A stretch of DNA of 6,661 bases from Chitinophagaceae bacterium (GTDB taxonomy: Bacteria > Bacteroidota > Bacteroidia > Chitinophagales > Chitinophagaceae), in assembly GCA_009996555.1 (NCBI GenBank), contig JAACZX010000529.1, forward strand, positions 1-6,661. Reading direction: 5' to 3'. This document shows, in pieces, positions 1-5,595 of the stretch; the first letter of the stretch is position 1; each line of letters opens with the position of its first letter. The notes beneath the pieces were generated by a model that searched no databases, had not been told where the DNA came from, and saw only the letters and a program-made list of their open reading frames with translations. A program made the translations under genes and the position numbers.

Positions 1-1
1 T

Positions 2-613
2 TTTATACCGCTGGTGAGTATTATTTTCTCCACCATTTACGTGTACAATTCTTCGGAATTTATTGAGTTACTTGTTGCACAGCCATTGAAACGCCGCTCA
101 CTCTGGTTAAGCATCTATGCAGGACTGTCACTATCGCTTGTGCTGGCATTCATTATTGGAGTAGGCGTGCCTGTATTGTTGTATGATGGTACAAGTACAG
201 GTTTTATTCTTATCATATCCGGCGTTTTTCAAACACTCATATTTACGGGCATTGCTTTGCTGGCATCTGTGTTAACGAGAGATAAAGCAAAAGGTATTGG
301 TGTATCTATTCTCTTGTGGTTTTTCTTTACACTTATTTATGATGCCATAGTGCTCATGCTCTTGTTTCGCTTTAGTGAATACCCGCTGGAGAAACCAATG
401 ATCGCACTAAGTATGCTCAATCCCGTTGATCTTTCCCGTATTCTTATTCTGCTGAAACTGGATATATCTGCATTGATGGGTTATACCGGTGCTGTATTCA
501 GCGAGTTTTTTGGGAGTGTAACAGGTATGCTGCTTTCAGCTGCCGTATTATTTGTGTGGACAGTTGTGCCGGTGTGGTTTTCGATGAAAAAATTTCAACG
601 GAAGGATCTTTAA
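2..613 (+). CDS. nosY: NosY-like ABC-2 type permease, 5'-truncated (C-terminal part)
   Basis: Membrane permease subunit of an ABC transporter. NosY works with the NosF ATPase and periplasmic NosD in maturation of the copper centres of nitrous oxide reductase. The frame is open to the window edge, so the GTG at 14 is not taken as the start. About 203 residues are visible against roughly 260-280 for the family, so about the first quarter is missing. Near the left edge the segment EFIELLVAQPLKRRS matches the conserved cytoplasmic 'ELLLAQP-x-x-R' signature of NosY-type permeases. Hydrophobic helices follow at about visible residues 40-65, 72-92, 100-125 and 175-198, and the protein ends in a short basic tail (KKFQRKDL). 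The cupin start lies 9 nt after the stop, indicating one operon. The family (ABC-2 permease) is firm. The NosY assignment rests on the signature and the downstream haemoglobin; another ABC-2 exporter permease remains possible. Confidence 0.72.
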   Translation, partial: FIPLVSIIFSTIYVYNSSEFIELLVAQPLKRRSLWLSIYAGLSLSLVLAFIIGVGVPVLLYDGTSTGFILIISGVFQTLIFTGIALLASVLTRDKAKGIGVSILLWFFFTLIYDAIVLMLLFRFSEYPLEKPMIALSMLNPVDLSRILILLKLDISALMGYTGAVFSEFFGSVTGMLLSAAVLFVWTVVPVWFSMKKFQRKDL

Positions 614-622
614 AAACAGTGT

Positions 623-913
623 ATGCATTTAGGAAACCTGTGGGACCAGATACAGTTTGGCAAAACAACAAAATCATCGGTGTACAAGGATGCGAAGATG
701 AATGTGATGCTGTTGAATTTGCCCGAAGGCGAGGAACTGAAGCCGCATGTGTCGAAAACAGATGCTTTTTTAGTAGTGCAGAAAGGCGAATGTGATTTTA
801 CCATTGAAGGAAAAGTATATCATCTGAAACGTGGTGATCTGTTTTCATTCAAAGCAAACCAGTTGCATGCAGTAAAAGCAATAACAGATTTCAGTATGCT
901 TATTGTAAAATAA
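623..913 (+). CDS. Small single-domain cupin
   Basis: Ninety-six-residue protein made of essentially one cupin beta-barrel. The first cupin motif is recognisable around residues 34-55 (PEGEELKPH, then a strand ending in QKGE) and the second around 71-84 (GDLFSF then NQLHAV). Of the usual metal ligands only H42 and H82 are clear. The second histidine of motif 1 is replaced by S44, no glutamate sits at the expected place (D47/A48), and the usual proline of motif 2 is absent. It may therefore bind metal weakly, use other ligands, or act as a sensor or ligand-binding barrel rather than an enzyme. There is no signal peptide, so it is predicted cytoplasmic. It lies 9 nt after the NosY-like gene and 30 nt before the haemoglobin gene and is very likely co-transcribed with both. 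The start at 623 has no strong Shine-Dalgarno, as is common in Bacteroidota. The exact role is unknown. Confidence 0.82.
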   Translation: MHLGNLWDQIQFGKTTKSSVYKDAKMNVMLLNLPEGEELKPHVSKTDAFLVVQKGECDFTIEGKVYHLKRGDLFSFKANQLHAVKAITDFSMLIVK

Positions 914-915
914 GA

Positions 916-928
916 GCTACGAAGTAGC
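916..928. repeat. Short intercistronic inverted repeat
   Basis: GCTAC (916-920) and GTAGC (924-928) are perfect inverted copies around a 3-nt GAA spacer, filling much of the 30-nt gap between the cupin stop and the haemoglobin start. There is no U-run after it, so it is not a terminator. It could be an mRNA-processing or stability hairpin, or a copy of a dispersed short repeat. The function is unknown. Confidence 0.4.
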
Positions 929-943
929 GATAAAAATCAGCAC

Positions 944-1339
944 ATGAAAAAGGAAATTGAAAACCGTGATGATGTTATTCTGTTAGTAGATACATTCTAT
1001 GATAAAGTAAAACCCGATCCTGTTATTGGTTACTTCTTCAGCAAAGTGGTGGCTGTGCATTGGGAAAAACATTTACCCGTTATGTATAACTTCTGGGAGA
1101 ATATTATTTTTCATACAGGCGGTTACACCGGTAACCCAATGCGTATACACATTGGTCTGCACCAGCAATCAGGAATGAAAAAAGAACACTTCGATCGCTG
1201 GATACAACTGTTCAATGAAACTGTTGATGAATTGTTTGAAGGAGAAAAAGCAGAGCAGGCAAAGCAACGGGCTTTATCCATTGCCACCGTTATGCAAATC
1301 AATATTGCGCAAGTGCCCCGCCAGGAAAATATTTACTGA
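944..1339 (+). CDS. Group III truncated haemoglobin (trHbP)
   Basis: Haem protein of 131 residues, the usual length for a group III (P) truncated globin. Aligned from memory to Campylobacter jejuni Ctb, the haem-pocket residues are in place: Y19 (B10) in TFYDKV, H43 (E7) in HWEKH, the NFWEN segment at 49-53, proximal H69 (F8) in MRIH, and W86 (G8) in FDRW. Members bind O2, NO and cyanide tightly and are linked to nitrosative-stress protection or oxygen handling; here the protein is predicted cytoplasmic. It is the last gene of the NosY-like/cupin/globin operon and is followed about 20 nt later by a strong terminator. The context suggests a part in NO or O2 management during denitrification, which is inference. 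The start is followed by a lysine-rich stretch (MKKEIENRDD) at the expected N-terminal position relative to Ctb. Confidence 0.93.
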   Translation: MKKEIENRDDVILLVDTFYDKVKPDPVIGYFFSKVVAVHWEKHLPVMYNFWENIIFHTGGYTGNPMRIHIGLHQQSGMKKEHFDRWIQLFNETVDELFEGEKAEQAKQRALSIATVMQINIAQVPRQENIY

Positions 1340-1359
1340 ATAAATTCTATGGAAATCAG

Positions 1360-1389
1360 AAAAGGCATCCAACGGATGCCTTTTCTTTT
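1360..1389. terminator. Rho-independent terminator, probably bidirectional
   Basis: A perfect 11-bp stem pairs 1360-1370 with 1374-1384 around a 3-nt AAC spacer and runs into a T-rich tail (TTTTCTTTT, 1381-1389) on the + strand. It lies 21 nt after the haemoglobin stop and 20 nt beyond the stop of the convergent FAS1 gene. Because the stem begins with AAAA, a shorter U-run also exists on the - strand, so it can serve both genes. Confidence 0.9.
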
Positions 1390-1408
1390 GTTGATTTATT
1401 AATAAGGG

Positions 1409-1963
1409 TTATTTAGCAGGAGGAAGTAATACGCCATCCACAACATAGATAATTCCGTTTGATGCAGGAATAGTAGCCACAATGTTTGCACCGTTCACCG
1501 TCATTTTTCCGTCTTTGTTGCCAATGGTTACATTTTGCCCGTTGGCCATGCCATAGCTTAAACCATCGCTCATCAACGCATCTTTCAACACACCCACATA
1601 TACATGGTATTCAAGAATATTGCGGAGCTTGTCTTTGTTTTCTGGTTTCAGCAGGTCTTCTACAGTGCCTTTGGGCAACGCATCAAAAGCTGCATTTACA
1701 GGTGCAAATACAGTGAATGGGCCTGCGTTGCTTAACACATCTACATACTCAGCTGCTTTTAATGCTGTTACTAACGTAGTGTGATCTTTACTGCCTACTG
1801 CAATTTTCACAACATCTTTTTGTGAATCGTTATCCTGCACGGCCGATTGACCGGCAGTATTTTCAACAGCTTCAGTTGTGCTGGCTGCAGCTTGTTCTGT
1901 TGCAGAATTGCAGGCAAGTGTAAGCGAAAGCAGGGCAGTGGCCATGAAGTGAATGTGCTTCAT
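1409..1963 (-). CDS. FAS1 (fasciclin) domain lipoprotein
   Basis: Exported protein of 184 residues with one fasciclin (FAS1) domain, a fold used for adhesion and extracellular-matrix contacts; the specific partner is unknown. The N-terminus is a short lipoprotein signal: a hydrophobic stretch at 8-17 ending in LTLA, then C18 as the predicted lipidated cysteine. Residues 19-50 form a low-complexity Ala/Thr/Glu/Gln-rich linker. The domain spans about 51-184, with the H1 motif FTVFAPVNAAFDALP at 83-97, the YH dyad at 119-120 in ILEYH, and the typical final block VNGANIV to VDGVLLPP at 156-182. It is a single-gene unit, convergent with the haemoglobin operon and divergent from the small membrane protein at 2096 across a 132-nt gap. 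No convincing -7 element was found upstream. Placement on the outer-membrane surface rather than in the periplasm cannot be decided from the sequence. Confidence 0.93.
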   Translation of the reverse strand: MKHIHFMATALLSLTLACNSATEQAAASTTEAVENTAGQSAVQDNDSQKDVVKIAVGSKDHTTLVTALKAAEYVDVLSNAGPFTVFAPVNAAFDALPKGTVEDLLKPENKDKLRNILEYHVYVGVLKDALMSDGLSYGMANGQNVTIGNKDGKMTVNGANIVATIPASNGIIYVVDGVLLPPAK

Positions 1964-2095
1964 ATCGTTTGGGTTTTTTGTTGAACAAATAAGTTTGAAA
2001 TAAGCGTGAATGTAGCGTAGTTACCACTGGATTTTTATGACCTCAATCATAACTGAACATTTCTGTAACTTGCATTGTTACTTAAAGTAAACGTT

Positions 2096-2272
2096 ATGGG
2101 AATTCTGAAACAGGTGGCAGAATATTTATACCTCCGCAAACCCGACCCCAACGAGGAAAAAACACAATGGATGAAATACATGCATGGCATTAACCGCATT
2201 TCCATTTTTATGTTCCTGTTTGCATTGCTGGTAATGCTGGTGCGCTGGGTTATTATCCCTCTTTTTAAATAA
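2096..2272 (+). CDS. Small single-pass membrane protein, conserved in Bacteroidota (DUF6728-like)
   Basis: Protein of 58 residues: an amphipathic basic N-terminus (MGILKQVAEYLYLRK), an acidic/polar linker (DPNEEKTQW), the segment MHGINRIS and one transmembrane helix at about 35-57. From memory, small proteins with this MHGINRIS-plus-helix layout occur widely in Bacteroidota and resemble DUF6728; I could not search to confirm this. I chose the ATG at 2096 rather than 2075 because the protein pattern begins at MGILKQ and the seven extra residues look non-coding. No function is known. It lies divergent to the FAS1 gene. Its stop codon is only 6 nt from the stop of the convergent lpxB, with no hairpin between them, so the two transcripts must overlap at their 3' ends. 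Confidence 0.78.
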   Translation: MGILKQVAEYLYLRKPDPNEEKTQWMKYMHGINRISIFMFLFALLVMLVRWVIIPLFK

Positions 2273-2278
2273 AGAAGA

Positions 2279-3403
2279 TCAATTGTGCAGAAAATCGAAC
2301 ACAAGCTGTGCTGCTTTTGCTGATGCATGCCCGCCCGCCTGTAATTTTTCTTTTAATTGCCGGTAGTCAGAAAGTACCTGTTCTCTTTTTGCAGAGCCGG
2401 GGAGCAGCTGTTTTAATTCTGCAGTAAGGTTCGCTGCATTCATTTCATGCTGTATCAGTTCTTTCACCACTTCTCTATCCATGATGAGGTTAACCAGTGA
2501 AATGTATTTGATGTTCACTAAGCGTTTGGCGATCTGGTAACTTACTTCACTTCCTTTGTAACATACCACTTCAGGTATTTGAAACAAAGCTGTTTCCAAT
2601 GTAGCAGTGCCGGATGTAACCAGTGCAGCAGTGGATTGCTGCAGCAAAGCATAGGTTTGATTATTAACGTAGGAAACATTATTGAACTGGCTGAGTAATG
2701 CATCATAAAAAGAAGCATCAAGCCCGGGTGCTTTGGCAACAATGAACTGGTATTGTGGAAACTGCCTGCTCACTTCCAGCATAACAGGTAGTTTTTTTAA
2801 GATCTCCTGCTTGCGGCTGCCCGGTAATAATGCAATGATCTGTTTTGATGTATCAGTTGTCTTACCGGGTTGCAGGGCATCGGGCTCTTTTACCGAACGC
2901 TCCACTTCTTCAATCAGCGGATGACCAACATATTCTACGTCCCAGTTCCATTTCGTTTGATAGTACTCTTTTTCAAAAGGAAGAATCACCAGCATTTTAT
3001 CTATGCATTGCATCATCATCTTCACCCTGTTTTCTTTCCATGCCCACACTTGCGGCGATATGTAGTAAACAACTTTTATGTTTTGTTCCTTTGCCCATTT
3101 GGCAATGCGCAAATTAAAACCGGGATAATCGATCAGTATTAATACATCAGGTCGGTGCGCAAGAATATCTTCTTTACAAAACGAAAGATTGTTGAGTATG
3201 GTGCGGATGTTTTTAATTACTTCCAGGAAACCCATAAACGCAAGATCACGATAGTGTTTTACCAATGTGGCGCCTGCTGCCTGCATTTTTTCGCCACCCC
3301 AGCAACGGATGTTTGCGATTGTATCTTTTTTGTGCAGCTCTTTAATAAGATTACTGCCGTGTAAATCGCCGCTTGCTTCTCCTGCTATGATGTAGTAATT
3401 CAT
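2279..3403 (-). CDS. lpxB: Lipid-A-disaccharide synthase
   Basis: Glycosyltransferase of family GT19. It joins UDP-2,3-diacylglucosamine to lipid X, giving the tetra-acylated disaccharide-1-phosphate precursor of lipid A on the cytoplasmic face of the inner membrane. Length is 374 residues, against about 380 for E. coli LpxB. Motifs in order: AGEASGDLHG (7-16), a GGEKMQAAG-type glycine motif (36-44), IDYPGFN (91-97, with D92 matching the essential aspartate of the family), YYISPQVWAWKENR (113-126), YVGHPL (158-163), LLPGSRKQEI (192-201, R197) and VTSGTATLETAL (262-273, sugar-nucleotide site). The C-terminal block NLIMDREVVKELIQ (305-318) replaces the usual 'P-N-I' and 'VPELLQ' forms. The start gives a flush N-terminus (MNYYIIAGEASG); no Shine-Dalgarno is seen. 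It is convergent with the small membrane gene at 2096. No sequence abnormality was seen. Confidence 0.97.
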   Translation of the reverse strand: MNYYIIAGEASGDLHGSNLIKELHKKDTIANIRCWGGEKMQAAGATLVKHYRDLAFMGFLEVIKNIRTILNNLSFCKEDILAHRPDVLILIDYPGFNLRIAKWAKEQNIKVVYYISPQVWAWKENRVKMMMQCIDKMLVILPFEKEYYQTKWNWDVEYVGHPLIEEVERSVKEPDALQPGKTTDTSKQIIALLPGSRKQEILKKLPVMLEVSRQFPQYQFIVAKAPGLDASFYDALLSQFNNVSYVNNQTYALLQQSTAALVTSGTATLETALFQIPEVVCYKGSEVSYQIAKRLVNIKYISLVNLIMDREVVKELIQHEMNAANLTAELKQLLPGSAKREQVLSDYRQLKEKLQAGGHASAKAAQLVFDFLHN

Positions 3404-3470
3404 GTATTAACAAACTATCAACCCTGTATGATAAAAATAAATCCTTTGCGGGTGTAAAGATAACCAATGT

Positions 3471-3494
3471 GTATGCATGCAGGTTTGTGCATAC
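3471..3494. repeat. Inverted repeat in the lpxB upstream region
   Basis: GTATGCA (3471-3477) and TGCATAC (3488-3494) are perfect 7-bp inverted copies with a 10-nt spacer. The left arm runs on into a TGCATGCA palindrome (3474-3481). It lies 68-91 nt upstream of the lpxB start codon, so it may be a leader hairpin of that transcript or a protein-binding site. The function is unknown. Confidence 0.4.
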
Positions 3495-3559
3495 TTGCTG
3501 CAGTAACATTTTGTTAACGAAAACCCGGAAAAAGGCTTGGGCATCATACAAAATAATTT

Positions 3560-3588
3560 CTGAAACCCTGGCTGGTAAAGGGTTTCAG
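3560..3588. repeat. Orphan 9-bp hairpin between divergent genes
   Basis: CTGAAACCC (3560-3568) pairs perfectly with GGGTTTCAG (3580-3588) across an 11-nt loop, followed by GATTTTG on the + strand. It is terminator-like but has a poor U-run, and no + strand gene ends before it. It could end a small RNA, act as an operator near the lpxB promoter, or be incidental. Confidence 0.45.
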
Positions 3589-3632
3589 GATTTTGTCAGG
3601 AATTTAAGGCCATGAAATGAACCGATTCTTGA

Positions 3633-3664
3633 CTTGTGCAGGGTTTTGCATGGGTGTATTTTTG
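3633..3664 (+). promoter_or_regulatory. Bacteroidota-type promoter for the exported protein gene
   Basis: A perfect TAnnTTTG -7 element (TATTTTTG, 3657-3664) is preceded after 20 nt by CTTG (3633-3636), three of four matches to the -33 TTTG consensus. Transcription would start near 3671, giving a leader of about 155 nt before the ATG at 3828. Confidence 0.65.
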
Positions 3665-3827
3665 TGTTGTCAATGAAGCAAATCACAAGCTTCACCGTAC
3701 CAAAAGAGACCTCCGGAGTAAATTGATCATTCTGCTTGCTCCACGATACTTGCCCCCGCTTTTACGCCGATTAACTTGCCTGTAGAAAAAGTAAACAACT
3801 TTTTAAAAAAAGAAAAAACATAGTAAC

Positions 3828-4226
3828 ATGAAAAAGTCAATGAAAAATGCAGTAATCGGTTTATTAACCTTAGTAGCAGTAACAACAGGATTTACAACAT
3901 TCGCTAACGATACAAAAGAGATCACTCCTTCAGCTGAACTGAAAATGATCGGCCGTTGGGATAATCAGCCAATATTCCAGCTGAAACTGAACAATGCACA
4001 AGCAGAAAAATTTGTGATTGTTGTGAAAGATGAGTTTGGCGTGATCCTGCACCAGGAAACAATTACAGGTGTAAACGTTACACGTAAATACCAGTTAAAT
4101 ACAGAAGACCTGGAAGGTGTTGATGTAACTGTTGAAGTTACCAGCACGAAAGCTACACAGCCCGTTGTGTTCAGCATCAAAAACAACACACGTGTTGTAA
4201 GCGAAACAGCCATTGTGAAGCTGTAA
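3828..4226 (+). CDS. Small exported protein of unknown function
   Basis: Protein of 132 residues with a clear Sec signal peptide: MKKSMK, a hydrophobic core at about 8-20, and a likely signal peptidase I site after TFA at residue 26, leaving a mature protein of about 106 residues. The mature part alternates short hydrophobic strands and polar turns (QPIFQLKLNN, FVIVVKDEFG, VTVEVTS, VVFSIKNNTRVV), which suggests a small all-beta sandwich. There are no cysteines and no lipobox. I know of similar hypothetical proteins in Chitinophagaceae only by general resemblance and can assign no function. It is a single-gene unit with its own promoter (3633-3664), a long leader and a strong terminator (4264-4290). 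That arrangement, together with the A-rich region before the start, suggests independent and perhaps abundant expression. Confidence 0.85.
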   Translation: MKKSMKNAVIGLLTLVAVTTGFTTFANDTKEITPSAELKMIGRWDNQPIFQLKLNNAQAEKFVIVVKDEFGVILHQETITGVNVTRKYQLNTEDLEGVDVTVEVTSTKATQPVVFSIKNNTRVVSETAIVKL

Positions 4227-4263
4227 TTGCAAAACGTCTCAATCAACATAAACCGAACAAATG

Positions 4264-4290
4264 AGGTTGCCTGCACAGGCAACCTTTTTT
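4264..4290 (+). terminator. Strong Rho-independent terminator
   Basis: AGGTTGCCTG (4264-4273) and CAGGCAACCT (4276-4285) form a GC-rich stem of about 9 bp with a TGCA loop, followed directly by six T residues (4285-4290). It lies 37 nt after the stop of the exported protein gene. Confidence 0.95.
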
Positions 4291-4358
4291 ATTGTGAAAA
4301 AATAACTAAATCAGGGAAAAATATGATCCAGGTAAGGGCTATCAATTGTTAGTGTGCT

Positions 4359-4366
4359 TAACTTTG
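4359..4366 (+). promoter_or_regulatory. -7 promoter element of the MORN-variant gene
   Basis: TAACTTTG matches the Bacteroidota TAnnTTTG -7 consensus exactly. No good -33 TTTG is found at 19-21 nt upstream. The predicted transcription start is about 4373, only about 11 nt before the ATG at 4384, and downstream of the alternative ATG at 4354. Confidence 0.55.
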
Positions 4367-4374
4367 CATGCAAA
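4363..4374. promoter_or_regulatory. 12-bp perfect palindrome over the promoter (possible operator)
   Basis: TTTGCATGCAAA is a perfect 12-bp palindrome. It starts inside the -7 element and covers the predicted transcription start of the MORN-variant gene, a position typical of repressor operators. No regulator is known; the role is inference. Confidence 0.4.
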
Positions 4375-4383
4375 TTGCGGTGT

Positions 4384-5226
4384 ATGAAACAAAATATACT
4401 CTTTACCATCCTTACTTTGTCAACAGCGCTTTTTTCCACAGCCCAACACCGGGCTCATGTGTCAGGAAATCCGCCCATGCTTCCGGTAGATATTTCGGTT
4501 TTCAGTGTTGGCAACTCACTTTTTAAGAATTACCCGTTTAGCCTGGAAACAGAAGGCCAGCTAAGTGATAAAACAGAAACTGGTTCGTTTTACACCGCTG
4601 CTGTTAAAAAAGGTAAACTGCATGGCTTGTGGCAAAGTAATTATGCAAGCGGACAGTTGCTTGATAAAGGAGAATTGGTGAAAGGTATCCCCAATGGTGA
4701 GTGGAAAGTGTGGAATGCAGCAGGCGAACTGGTGGCTATTCGTAATTATGATGCTGATCTTTTCTGGAGGGTGAAAAGAGAAGTGGAGTTAAATCACCCA
4801 AAACAATATTCGTATGCACTCACTGCACGTTACAAAAAACAAGGCAGAGATGCAGTAAAATATATGCAGGCCGGTTATTCGTTTATTCAGCAGCGGCCAC
4901 TACGCACAAAAGATATTTCGCAACTGGTGGATCTTAACAGCAACGATCCCGAACATTATCATCCTGTTTTTAACGACTGCCTGCACCACGGCTTGTACAT
5001 GAATTTTGATGACAATGGGGTAACCCTCGACTCCGGTTACTACAAAGCCGGTTTGCGTGAAGGTGTGTGGGGACACCGCACAAACGACGGGCTTTGGAAA
5101 GGTGCGTATAAAAATGGTACCCGTTATAACGAATGGAAACTGTATGATACTAACGGCAAACTTCGCCTCATCATTTTCTACAACCGCAATGGAAAAGAAG
5201 AAGGACGCAAGAAAATGAGCGTGTAG
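4384..5226 (+). CDS. Exported MORN-variant (YwqK-like) repeat protein
   Basis: Protein of 280 residues with a Sec signal peptide (MKQNILF, hydrophobic core to about 18, likely cleavage near STA-Q at 20/21). The rest carries MORN-variant repeats of the kind seen in YwqK-like proteins, with a G-x-x-x-G-x-W pattern: about 77-122 (KLHGLWQSNYASGQ, then IPNGEWKVWNAAGE), about 189-225 (HHGLYMNFDDNG, then LREGVWG) and about 226-265 (GLWKGAYKNG, NEWKLYDTNGKL). The middle part, about 123-188, has no recognised motif. Such repeats form beta-hairpin solenoids; the ligand is unknown. I chose the ATG at 4384 rather than 4354 because the signal peptide begins there and because the predicted -7 element and transcription start lie downstream of 4354. 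It is a single-gene unit ending in the shared terminator at 5245-5283, convergent with the surE operon. Confidence 0.85.
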   Translation: MKQNILFTILTLSTALFSTAQHRAHVSGNPPMLPVDISVFSVGNSLFKNYPFSLETEGQLSDKTETGSFYTAAVKKGKLHGLWQSNYASGQLLDKGELVKGIPNGEWKVWNAAGELVAIRNYDADLFWRVKREVELNHPKQYSYALTARYKKQGRDAVKYMQAGYSFIQQRPLRTKDISQLVDLNSNDPEHYHPVFNDCLHHGLYMNFDDNGVTLDSGYYKAGLREGVWGHRTNDGLWKGAYKNGTRYNEWKLYDTNGKLRLIIFYNRNGKEEGRKKMSV

Positions 5227-5244
5227 CGATTGATCGTTGATAAA

Positions 5245-5283
5245 AAAAGCGGTGATGTTGTACAACATCACCGCTTTTCTTTT
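5245..5283. terminator. Large palindromic bidirectional terminator
   Basis: Positions 5245-5278 are a perfect 34-bp palindrome centred at 5261/5262: a GC-containing 15-bp stem plus a GTAC loop. On the + strand it runs into TTTTCTTTT (5275-5283). On the - strand it runs into seven T (complement of the A-run 5242-5248). It lies 18 nt after the MORN-variant stop and 18 nt beyond the stop of the convergent 97-residue membrane protein, so it ends both transcripts. Confidence 0.95.
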
Positions 5284-5301
5284 ATAACATGTGCCGAAGT
5301 A

Positions 5302-5595
5302 TTACATAAAGAATTTAGCATACAGGATAATGAGTCCGTACATCAGCGTCATGGCAAAAATGCCGATGGCTGTTTTATCCCTTCGGCCGTTAATGAATAA
5401 CGTAAACAGAATGATGTTGGCAATAAGGCACAGGCTTCCCACAGCTGTAAGCATGGCTTTTGTTTTGAAGAAGTACTCCACAAATTCGCCAAAGCTGATG
5501 GATGGAGTTTTCAGGAAATAATAGATCACAAGACCAAGGATGGGAGCAAGCGCACCTAATGCAATTCCAAAAGGCAATTTGTCGAGTTTCAGCAT
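5302..5595 (-). CDS. Small three-helix membrane protein, coupled to surE
   Basis: Protein of 97 residues with three predicted transmembrane helices at about 8-28, 47-68 and 74-95, joined by a short polar loop (KTPSISFGEFVEYFFKTK) and a basic turn (NGRRDKT). There is no recognised domain and the function is unknown. Its ATG shares one base with the TGA of surE (TGATG, 5593-5597), which strongly suggests translational coupling and confirms the start; it is the last gene of the operon. It ends 18 nt before the shared palindromic terminator. From general memory, Bacteroidota often place surE, a small membrane protein and lpxB close together. Here lpxB is on the same strand but about 1.9 kb further on, with two + strand genes between. 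Confidence 0.85.
   Translation of the reverse strand: MLKLDKLPFGIALGALAPILGLVIYYFLKTPSISFGEFVEYFFKTKAMLTAVGSLCLIANIILFTLFINGRRDKTAIGIFAMTLMYGLIILYAKFFM

Larger units (their letters stand above)
3404..3827. other. 424-nt divergent intergenic region (lpxB / exported protein)
   Basis: I find no credible gene here. A 66-codon - strand frame at 3351-3551 overlaps the lpxB start and has non-protein-like composition. The region contains two inverted repeats (3471-3494 and 3560-3588), a convincing + strand promoter at 3633-3664 and, if that promoter is right, a transcribed leader of about 155 nt before the ATG at 3828. The leader carries a weak 6-bp hairpin (TGAAGC 3674-3679 with GCTTCA 3689-3694) and an A-rich stretch just before the start codon. 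The lpxB promoter must also lie here, but only imperfect -7 candidates are visible on the - strand (for example 7 of 8 matches at 3455-3462). Confidence 0.7.

Noticed and set aside
14..16. GTG as start codon of the permease
   Set aside because: The frame is open to the window edge and the family is about 60-75 residues longer, so the gene is truncated rather than starting here.
2047..2328. 93-codon - strand open frame opposite the small membrane protein
   Set aside because: It overlaps both the + strand membrane protein and the end of lpxB; its composition is not protein-like, while the + strand reading has a clear transmembrane helix.
3351..3551. 66-codon - strand open frame overlapping the lpxB start
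   Set aside because: It overlaps lpxB coding sequence in another frame, has no recognisable motif, and lies in a region with regulatory-type structure.
3629..3634. TTGACT as a sigma-70-type -35 box
   Set aside because: The spacing to the -7 element is 22 nt and the downstream element fits the Bacteroidota consensus better, so the Bacteroidota promoter reading is preferred.
4354..4383. Upstream ATG adding 10 residues to the MORN-variant protein
   Set aside because: The signal peptide begins at 4384, and the predicted -7 element and transcription start lie downstream of 4354.
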